Positions 1-4,276 of a stretch of DNA of 5,997 nucleotides are shown here, piece by piece (position 1 is the stretch's first letter; each line of letters opens with the position of its first letter). The notes beneath the pieces are model-generated. The model was not told the origin of the DNA and made no database searches. It saw only the letters and a list, made by a program, of their open reading frames with translations. The translations under genes were made by a program, and so were the position numbers. This DNA is from an uncultured Atopobiaceae bacterium (GTDB taxonomy: Bacteria > Actinomycetota > Coriobacteriia > Coriobacteriales > Atopobiaceae): positions 1 to 5,997 of the forward strand of contig CANPVI010000097.1 in the NCBI GenBank assembly GCA_947581665.1, written 5' to 3'.

Positions 1-72
1 CCATCGTCTAGCGGCCTAGGACTCCGCCCTTTCAAGGCGGCAACACGGGTTCGAGTCCCGTTGGGGGCACCA
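1..72 (+). tRNA. tRNA-Glu (anticodon UUC), 5' end cut by the window edge
   Basis: This is the glutamate tRNA that reads GAA/GAG codons. The window begins at about the fifth base of the acceptor stem, so roughly four 5' bases are missing. The D-stem GTC (6-8) pairs with GAC (20-22). The anticodon stem CCGCC (24-28) pairs with GGCGG (36-40) around a seven-base loop whose centre is TTC (31-33). The T-stem ACGGG (45-49) pairs with CCCGT (57-61) around TTCGAGT. The 3' acceptor strand TGGGGGC (62-68) would pair with GCCCCCA, of which only CCA is visible. The discriminator base is A69 and the CCA tail (70-72) is encoded. The overall pattern closely follows bacterial tRNA-Glu as known from E. coli. 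Parts of its 3' half recur downstream (see the repeats at 119-137 and 223-244). Confidence 0.96.
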
Positions 73-73
73 T

Positions 74-108
74 TACGAATGAAGCCCCCTCATGGGGCTT
101 CTTTCGTA
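74..108 (+). terminator. Hairpin terminator of the tRNA-Glu transcript
   Basis: GAAGCCCC (81-88) pairs perfectly with GGGGCTTC (94-101) around the five-base loop CTCAT. After a T/T mismatch the stem continues with TACGAA (74-79) against TTCGTA (103-108), giving about 14 base pairs in total. It starts two bases after the tRNA CCA end, the expected place for a tRNA terminator. The 3' side is only moderately T-rich, so it is not a textbook U-tract terminator. The near-symmetry means it could also stop transcription from the right. Confidence 0.75.
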
Positions 109-118
109 TTCGCACGTT

Positions 119-137
119 CCAACGGGACTCGAACCCG
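119..137 (-). repeat. Inverted copy of the tRNA-Glu T-arm/acceptor segment
   Basis: These 19 bases are the exact reverse complement of positions 46-64, the T-stem, T-loop and start of the 3' acceptor strand of the tRNA. The match ends abruptly on both sides. No D-arm or anticodon arm accompanies it, so it is a fragment and not a second tRNA gene on the minus strand. In a transcript running past the terminator, the two copies could pair and enclose the hairpin at 74-108. Confidence 0.85.
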
Positions 138-140
138 AGA

Positions 141-175
141 CGGCTGGAGGAGCCCTTGTGGCTCCTCCAGTGCCG
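141..175. repeat. Perfect 11-bp hairpin (stem-loop 1 of 3)
   Basis: CTGGAGGAGCC (144-154) pairs without mismatch with GGCTCCTCCAG (160-170) around the loop CTTGT. Outer pairs CGG (141-143) with CCG (173-175) extend it across a two-base bulge. No T-tract follows, so a simple intrinsic terminator is not obvious. A short hairpin with the same CTTGT loop occurs at 2096-2110. Function is unknown. Confidence 0.7.
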
Positions 176-176
176 A

Positions 177-193
177 GCGCGAGGTCTTCGCGC
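177..193. repeat. 6-bp GC-rich hairpin (stem-loop 2 of 3)
   Basis: GCGCGA (177-182) pairs with TCGCGC (188-193) around the loop GGTCT. It directly follows stem-loop 1 and precedes stem-loop 3. On its own a stem this short could be chance in high-GC DNA. Its place in a row of three hairpins is what makes it worth listing. Confidence 0.45.
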
Positions 194-200
194 GAGGCGG

Positions 201-221
201 GCAAAATGCGAAGCATTTTGC
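201..221. repeat. Perfect 9-bp AT-containing hairpin (stem-loop 3 of 3)
   Basis: GCAAAATGC (201-209) pairs perfectly with GCATTTTGC (213-221) around the three-base loop GAA. The AAAA/TTTT core stands out against the GC-rich surroundings. It ends two bases before the second copy of the tRNA 3' end. As a 21-base near-palindrome it could be an RNA stem-loop or a protein-binding site. Nothing in the sequence decides between them. Confidence 0.65.
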
Positions 222-222
222 G

Positions 223-244
223 TCGAGTCCGGTTGGGGGCACGA
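223..244 (+). repeat. Direct copy of the tRNA-Glu 3' end (tRNA remnant or att-like)
   Basis: Positions 223-244 match tRNA positions 51-72 at 20 of 22 bases, covering the T-loop, T-stem 3' side, acceptor 3' strand and CCA region. The two differences are C59 to G231, in the T-stem, and C71 to G243, inside the CCA. The copy therefore lacks a true CCA end, and there is no tRNA body in front of it. Direct copies of a tRNA 3' end are typical of site-specific integration (attL/attR), but the 150 bases between the copies carry no integrase or other gene. A tRNA-derived repeat family is the alternative. Confidence 0.7.
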
Positions 245-285
245 TGTCAAGGACTCGAGATCGCATCCGTTAGCCGAAGGCAGCC

Positions 286-313
286 TTGAGACGAATCGCC
301 CGACCGTGATAGA
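286..313 (+). promoter_or_regulatory. Possible sigma-70-type promoter for the nucleotidyltransferase
   Basis: TTGAGA (286-291) matches the -35 consensus at five of six positions. GATAGA (308-313), 16 bases further on, is a weak -10 candidate. Transcription would start about 45 bases before the ATG at 365. The 120 bases around it (245-364) hold no gene or other clear signal. The weak -10 makes this tentative. Confidence 0.25.
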
Positions 314-364
314 AGGCGAAGGGAGTAGGTACCGAAGCAGACGCGTCAGGAAGAGGGAAGGGCC

Positions 365-1168
365 ATGGCGGTGTTCGATGATCTCGTTCGCAACCTCTCG
401 GAGATCAGCGAGGTCGAGGCGCTCGCGCTCGGCGGCTCCCGGGCCTGCGGCAGGGCGGAGACCGGCTCGGACTACGACCTCTACGTCTACACGACGGCGC
501 GTATTCCAGAAGCGCTGCGCCGAGAGGCGCTCAGCCGCCACTGCTCCTACATGGAGATCGGCAACGAGTACTGGGAGCTCGAAGACGACTGCACGCTCAA
601 AGACGGCATCGACATCGACGTGATCTACCGGAGCCTCGGCGCGATCACCGACGAGGTGGCGGCGATCGTGGAGCGCCACGAGGCGAGGAACGGCTACACC
701 ACCTGCACCTGGGACAACCTGCTCAACTGCAAGGTCCTCTACGACCGCGACGGACGCCTCACCGCCGCCATCGAGCGCTTCGACGTGCCCTATCCGCCGG
801 AGCTCCGCGCGAACGTCGTCCGCAGGAACTGGAAGCTCCTCCACGGCAAGCTCCCCTCCTACGACCGGCAGATCAAGAAGGCACTCCGGCGCGGCGACCG
901 GGTGGCTGCGAACCATCGCACGGCGGCCTTCTTGGAGTCCTACTTCGACCTCCTCTTCGCCCTCAACTGGCAGACCCATCCAGGCGAGAAGCGCCTGGCG
1001 CTCCGCGCGAGGGAGCGCTGCGCGGTGCTCCCCGAGGACTTCGAGGAGAACCTCGAACGGCTGCTCCGGCTGGTGCAGGAGGACCCCGAGGAGGCCGAGC
1101 GGCAGCTGGACGTGGTGGTGGACGGCGTCCGCGCGATCATCCCTCCCGAGCTGCGCCAGTGCCAGTAG
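365..1168 (+). CDS. DUF4037-type nucleotidyltransferase-fold protein
   Basis: This 267-residue protein has a nucleotidyltransferase (pol-beta superfamily) N-terminal domain. The signature is visible: GGSRA (23-27) followed by D36-Y37-D38 as the metal-binding D-x-D pair, with a third candidate acidic residue in IDIDVIY (D83 or D85). Family members transfer a nucleotide to a small molecule, protein or RNA; the acceptor here is unknown. The C-terminal half (about 145-267) is mostly helical and charged and fits the DUF4037 region of such proteins. There is no signal peptide or membrane segment, so it should be cytosolic. The ATG at 365 is preceded by AGGGAAGGG (354-362), close to a ribosome binding site. 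The acetyltransferase gene starts 64 bases after its stop on the same strand, so the two may be co-transcribed. Relationship to aminoglycoside adenylyltransferases is only at fold level. Confidence 0.85.
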   Translation: MAVFDDLVRNLSEISEVEALALGGSRACGRAETGSDYDLYVYTTARIPEALRREALSRHCSYMEIGNEYWELEDDCTLKDGIDIDVIYRSLGAITDEVAAIVERHEARNGYTTCTWDNLLNCKVLYDRDGRLTAAIERFDVPYPPELRANVVRRNWKLLHGKLPSYDRQIKKALRRGDRVAANHRTAAFLESYFDLLFALNWQTHPGEKRLALRARERCAVLPEDFEENLERLLRLVQEDPEEAERQLDVVVDGVRAIIPPELRQCQ

Positions 1169-1220
1169 CCCCAGCGGTCCAAGGCACCTCACTTCGAGGG
1201 CCCATACATTCCCCGCACGT

Positions 1221-1227
1221 TTGGAGG
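1221..1227 (+). promoter_or_regulatory. Ribosome binding site deciding the AAC(3) start
   Basis: TTGGAGG lies five bases before the ATG at 1233. An in-frame TTG at 1221 would extend the protein by four residues, but it overlaps this site and has no Shine-Dalgarno of its own. The ATG at 1233 is therefore preferred. Confidence 0.75.
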
Positions 1228-1232
1228 CCAAG

Positions 1233-2021
1233 ATGGAACGCCAGATAGTCCTCAAGCAGGACGTTCTCCGCGCGTTCGAGGAGCTGGGCGTGGAGGCCGG
1301 CCAGACGGTCATGGTTCACTGCTCGCTCAGCTCCCTGGGCTTCGTCTGCGGCGGTGCGCAGGTGGTGATCGAGGCCCTGATGGAGGCCATCGGGCCGGAC
1401 GGAACCATCATGATGCCCACCCAGTCGTGGAAGAACCTCGACCCGTCCTCCGGGGTGCACTGGGAGGAACCCGAGGAGTGGTGGCAGCTCATCCGGGATA
1501 ACTGGCCGGCCTACGACAAGGCCATCACACCCACCAACACGATGGGCGCCGTTGCGGAGATGTTCCGACGCTGGCCGGGGACGCTCCGAAGCGACCATCC
1601 GGCAAGGTCCGTGGCGGCCTGGGGCCGGCACGCCGACTACCTCACGAAGGACCACGACCTCTCGAACATCTTCGGAGAAGGCTCCCCCATCGCCAAGCTC
1701 TACGAGCTCGACGGCCACGTGCTGCTGATCGGCGTGGACTACGACAAGAACACCTCCCTCCACCTGGCGGACGTGCGAGCCGAGTACCCCGGGAAGCACG
1801 ACGTCGTGGAGAGCAGCGCGATCATGGAGGACGGCGTCCGCGTGTGGAAGTCCTACGAGACGCTCGCCGTGGACGGGGAGGACTTCGTCCAGATAGGGAA
1901 GGCATTCGAGGCAAACCATCCCGTGGCGAAGGCCACCTTGGGAAACGCGACGCTGCGTTTCATGCGCCAGAGGGACCTCGTGGACTTCGCGGTCGACTGG
2001 ATGGAGGCGAACAGGAAGTAA
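1233..2021 (+). CDS. AAC(3)-family N-acetyltransferase (Antibiotic_NAT superfamily)
   Basis: This 262-residue enzyme of the aminoglycoside 3-N-acetyltransferase family (YokD/FrbF-like) uses acetyl-CoA to acetylate an amino group. Family features are clear. MVHCSLSSLG (27-36) and GG (40-41) form the acetyl-CoA-binding start. GTIMMPTQSW (57-66), TNTMGAVAE (101-109) and the RSDHPARSVAAWG segment (119-131) follow in the usual order. The FGEGSPIAKLYELDG (147-161) and NTSLHLADVRAEYPG (173-187) blocks carry the conserved His177 and Glu184 of the active site. Length is normal for the family and the protein is cytosolic. Classical members inactivate gentamicin-type aminoglycosides, but many chromosomal members act on other amines, so resistance cannot be claimed from sequence alone. 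It follows the nucleotidyltransferase gene by 64 bases and faces the PHP gene tail to tail. Confidence 0.92.
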   Translation: MERQIVLKQDVLRAFEELGVEAGQTVMVHCSLSSLGFVCGGAQVVIEALMEAIGPDGTIMMPTQSWKNLDPSSGVHWEEPEEWWQLIRDNWPAYDKAITPTNTMGAVAEMFRRWPGTLRSDHPARSVAAWGRHADYLTKDHDLSNIFGEGSPIAKLYELDGHVLLIGVDYDKNTSLHLADVRAEYPGKHDVVESSAIMEDGVRVWKSYETLAVDGEDFVQIGKAFEANHPVAKATLGNATLRFMRQRDLVDFAVDWMEANRK

Positions 2022-2095
2022 GCCGCGAGGCCTGGTACGATCCCTTCCGAAGACAAGCCCGAATCCAGCCCTACAGGTAGTTATGCCGGGCCCCC

Positions 2096-2110
2096 TCGCC
2101 CTTGTGGCGA
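2096..2110. other. Short hairpin in the convergent intergenic gap
   Basis: TCGCC (2096-2100) pairs with GGCGA (2106-2110) around CTTGT. It lies in the 130-base gap between the stops of the acetyltransferase and the PHP gene and could help end either transcript. There is no T-tract and the stem is short, so this is weak. Nothing else clear is seen in that gap except the stem at 2136-2153. Confidence 0.25.
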
Positions 2111-2135
2111 CGGCTCTTGGGGAAGTCCGAGGCTA

Positions 2136-2153
2136 AGACCTCTACGAAGGTCT
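2136..2153 (-). terminator. Possible weak terminator hairpin at the PHP gene end
   Basis: AGACCT (2136-2141) pairs with AGGTCT (2148-2153) around CTACGA, a six-base-pair stem. The PHP gene stop codon (2152-2154, read on the minus strand) overlaps the arm. No T-tract follows in the minus direction, so termination here is only a possibility. Confidence 0.25.
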
Positions 2154-2994
2154 ATGGCTCCAAGGAATGTTCGATGGGCTCGCGGTGGCGGAAGGTCGCG
2201 AAGGTCTCGAAGCCGAGGGCCGCGAGCTTCTTCTGGGCGAGGCGGACGTAGGCGCCGAGGTGTTCGGGCTTATGGGAGTCCGAGCCGATGGTCACGCACG
2301 TGCCGCCGAGGTCGCGGTAGAGGCGAAGAATATCGTCCGAAGGTTGGAACTCGCCGAGGCCGTAGCGGATGCCGGAGGTGTTCACCTCGATGGCCTTGCC
2401 CTTGGCGATGGCCTTCTCGAGAACCGCGGCCACCTGGTCGCGGATCGCGTCGAAGGGATAGTCGCCATAGGGGTCGTAGCGGCGCACGAGATCGAGGTGG
2501 GCGATGCAATCCCAGCCGTCGAACTCGTCCATCACGGCGAGGAGCTCGGAATAGTAGGCGTCGTGGATCTCGGCCTGAGTGCGGCCCTTCTGGTAATCGC
2601 CCATCCAAAACTCGAGGTCGTCCACCTGGTGGATCGAGAGGAGCACGAAGTCGAGCTCGCCTGCCCAGCGATCGACGAGCGCCTTCGACGGCTCCACCGT
2701 GTGGCGCTGGACGCCGAGCTCGAGGCCGCAGGCGATGGCGAGGTCGCCCTCGAAGCGCTCGCGCATCTCCGCCACGTGCGGGAAGTAGTGCTCGTAATCC
2801 ACATTCAGCACCGGCAGGCCGTACTCGAGCCGCGCGAGCTCGGGGTTGCCCCAGTCGGGCTTCACGCCGTAGTCCACGTGGTCGGTCACGCAGATCTCGT
2901 CGAGGTTCACGCGGATGGCGTCCGCCGCGACCTTCTCCAGCGGATACCAAGAATCGTCAGAGAAGTTCGTGTGCACGTGGTAGTCGGCGAGCAT
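2152..2994 (-). CDS. PHP-domain phosphoesterase, HisJ histidinol-phosphatase family
   Basis: This 280-residue cytosolic metalloenzyme has a complete PHP (polymerase and histidinol phosphatase) site. It shows H6-x-H8 in DYHVHTN, D14, D38-H39 in CVTDH, E92 in GLELG, H122 in SIHQVD, H166 in AHLD, and D239-x-H241 in GSDSHKP. These residues normally bind a trinuclear metal centre. The order and length fit the HisJ family, which removes phosphate from histidinol phosphate in histidine synthesis. No other histidine gene is in the window, so a different phosphorylated substrate is possible. The ATG at 2994 is chosen because AGGGAAGGGG lies six bases upstream and the PHP motif starts four residues in. 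The upstream ATGs (3027, 3024) would add 10-11 residues with no family match. The gene is divergent from the oxidoreductase. Confidence 0.88.
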   Translation of the reverse strand: MLADYHVHTNFSDDSWYPLEKVAADAIRVNLDEICVTDHVDYGVKPDWGNPELARLEYGLPVLNVDYEHYFPHVAEMRERFEGDLAIACGLELGVQRHTVEPSKALVDRWAGELDFVLLSIHQVDDLEFWMGDYQKGRTQAEIHDAYYSELLAVMDEFDGWDCIAHLDLVRRYDPYGDYPFDAIRDQVAAVLEKAIAKGKAIEVNTSGIRYGLGEFQPSDDILRLYRDLGGTCVTIGSDSHKPEHLGAYVRLAQKKLAALGFETFATFRHREPIEHSLEP

Positions 2995-3000
2995 CCGAGT

Positions 3001-3010
3001 CCCCTTCCCT
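3001..3010 (-). promoter_or_regulatory. Ribosome binding site of the PHP gene
   Basis: On the minus strand AGGGAAGGGG sits six bases before the ATG at 2994. It supports this start over the tandem ATGs at 3027/3024, which would place the purine run inside the coding sequence. Confidence 0.6.
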
Positions 3011-3052
3011 AGGGTGGTTTTCATCATGCTAGTCGCTCCGGCCGCCGAGAGA

Positions 3053-3072
3053 CGAAGTTCGCAACGAAGTTC
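3053..3072. repeat. Direct repeat pair CGAAGTTC in the divergent promoter region
   Basis: CGAAGTTC occurs at 3053-3060 and again at 3065-3072, twelve bases apart, or a little over one helical turn. It lies in the 196-base gap between the divergent PHP and oxidoreductase genes. Both units are preceded or followed by CGGCCG-type sequence. This could be a tandem operator for a shared regulator, but no clear -35/-10 pair was found for either gene, so the role is a guess. Confidence 0.3.
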
Positions 3073-3176
3073 CCGGCCGAGGAACCTTTAGGACCTGAGG
3101 CCATTGAAACGCGTTCGCCAACTGCGCGCATCCATGCCGCGCGCAACCCAATACAGTTCGGGGAGAGTACGCGGAC

Positions 3177-3184
3177 AGGAGGAG
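3177..3184 (+). promoter_or_regulatory. Ribosome binding site deciding the oxidoreductase start
   Basis: AGGAGGAG stands a few bases before the ATG at 3191 and is the strongest Shine-Dalgarno in the window. It rules against upstream in-frame starts such as the TTG at 3104, which would add 29 residues with no family match. Confidence 0.85.
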
Positions 3185-3190
3185 GCAGGC

Positions 3191-4228
3191 ATGAGGGATG
3201 GCAGGATCGTCCTCGGCTACATCGGAAACGGCAAGGCGACGAACCGCTACCACGCGCCCTTCGCGCTCGCGCTGCCCGAGATGTTCGAGATAAAGACCAT
3301 CGTCGCGCGCCACGTGGACCACTCGGCGTGGGCGGCCATCCCCGGCGTCGACTACGTCACGAACATCGACGCCGTGCTCGGAGACCCCGAGATCGACGTC
3401 GTCGAGGTGACGACACCTTCCTCCCTCCACTACGAGATGGCGAGGAAGGTGCTCCTCGCGGGCAAGCACTGCGTCGTGGACAAGCCCTTCGCCGCAAGTG
3501 TCGCCGAGGGCGAGGAGCTCTTCGACCTCGCCGCTGAGCGCGGCGTCACCGTCCAGTGCTACCAGAACCGCCGCTTCGACTCGGACTTCCTCACCGTGAA
3601 GCAGGTGCTCGAGACCCAGCGCCTCGGCAAGGTCTTCGAGATCGTGACCACCTACGACTACTACCGGCCGCACGCGCTCGAAGGCGTGGCCTACGACCGG
3701 GTAAACGGCGCCGCCTACGGCCACGCGACCCATAGCCTCGACCAGCTGATCTCGCTCCTCGGCATCCCCGATCGCTGGCGCTCGGACGTGCGGCAGCTCC
3801 AAGGCTCGGGGTTCGCGAACGACTACTTCGACTTCGACCTCTTCTACGACGATCTCGGCATCAAGGCCTCCGCGCGCGCGAACTACCAGATGGCGACGCC
3901 GCGCCCGAGCTTCTCGATTTACGGCAGCAAGGGAAGCTTCGTGAAGGCGACGAAGGACGCCCAGGAGCGCGACCTCAAGCACTTCTACCTGCCCGCAGGC
4001 CACGACGACTTCGGGCTCGATCTCCCCGAGGAATGGGGCACGCTCGTGTGGTACGACGATCACGATAAGCGCCACGAAGAGCGCGTGGAGACCGTGCGCT
4101 CGAGCTATTGCGGCTTCTACGAAGCCCTTTACGAGACCATCGCCCATGGCGCCCCGCAGCTCGTGAAGCCCGAGGAGACCCTCTGCCAGCTGGCGATCCT
4201 CGAGGAGAGCACCGAGGGCCTGCGCTAG
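3191..4228 (+). CDS. Gfo/Idh/MocA-family NAD(P)-dependent oxidoreductase, YhhX-like
   Basis: This 345-residue cytosolic protein has the two-domain Gfo/Idh/MocA layout. The N-terminal Rossmann fold opens with GYIGNGKATNRYH (9-21) and ends at VVDKPF (95-100), whose lysine K98 is the usual catalytic residue. The C-terminal alpha/beta domain contains YQNRRFDSDFL (124-134), FEIVTTYDYYRP (149-160) and YGHATHSLDQLISL (176-189), with H181 in the place of the family's catalytic histidine. From memory, these blocks and the HGAP motif (319-322) resemble E. coli YhhX most, and more distantly YdgJ and Bacillus IolW-type scyllo-inositol dehydrogenases. The substrate is unknown; a sugar or polyol is the general expectation. 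The protein stops soon after its last helix, slightly earlier than I recall for YhhX. Its stop codon lies inside a 17-bp inverted repeat shared with the end of the convergent GH1 gene. Confidence 0.88.
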   Translation: MRDGRIVLGYIGNGKATNRYHAPFALALPEMFEIKTIVARHVDHSAWAAIPGVDYVTNIDAVLGDPEIDVVEVTTPSSLHYEMARKVLLAGKHCVVDKPFAASVAEGEELFDLAAERGVTVQCYQNRRFDSDFLTVKQVLETQRLGKVFEIVTTYDYYRPHALEGVAYDRVNGAAYGHATHSLDQLISLLGIPDRWRSDVRQLQGSGFANDYFDFDLFYDDLGIKASARANYQMATPRPSFSIYGSKGSFVKATKDAQERDLKHFYLPAGHDDFGLDLPEEWGTLVWYDDHDKRHEERVETVRSSYCGFYEALYETIAHGAPQLVKPEETLCQLAILEESTEGLR

Positions 4229-4262
4229 CACGCCAAGCTCGGCGCGCTAGCGCAGGCCCTCG
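4213..4262. terminator. Perfect 17-bp inverted repeat, likely two-way terminator
   Basis: Arm 4213-4229 (CGAGGGCCTGCGCTAGC) is the exact reverse complement of arm 4246-4262. After an A/C mismatch the stem continues with CGCC (4231-4234) against GGCG (4241-4244), closed by the loop AAGCTC. It lies between two convergent genes, so the same structure would form in both transcripts. The oxidoreductase stop codon TAG (4226-4228) is inside the left arm, and the GH1 stop is 15 bases beyond the right arm. No T-tract follows on either strand, so it would act without the classical U-run or by blocking readthrough and antisense RNA. Confidence 0.7.
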
Positions 4263-4276
4263 AGCGGAATGAGCCC

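Noticed and set aside
109..222. Second tRNA gene on either strand
   Set aside because: Only T-arm/acceptor pieces are present. There is no D-arm or anticodon arm, and the direct copy has a broken CCA and a mismatched T-stem.
61..289. Short plus-strand frames starting in or near the tRNA, with NGTRTRD/TGLEP-like peptides
   Set aside because: These peptides come from translating tRNA T-arm sequence, a well-known source of false gene calls. There is no ribosome binding site or family match.
32..1312. Long minus-strand open frame (426 codons) across the tRNA region and the nucleotidyltransferase gene
   Set aside because: It is antisense to a gene with clear family motifs and to the tRNA. Its product is low-complexity and rich in Arg, Val and Leu with no recognisable domain. 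Long antisense frames are expected in high-GC coding DNA.
2154..3032. Plus-strand frames of about 280-290 codons opposite the PHP gene
   Set aside because: Products are Arg/Gly- or Val/Glu-rich shadows of the PHP gene, which has all its catalytic motifs on the minus strand.
3029..4231. Minus-strand frame of 400 codons opposite the oxidoreductase
   Set aside because: Shadow frame with no motif. The plus strand has the Rossmann and DKP motifs and a strong ribosome binding site.
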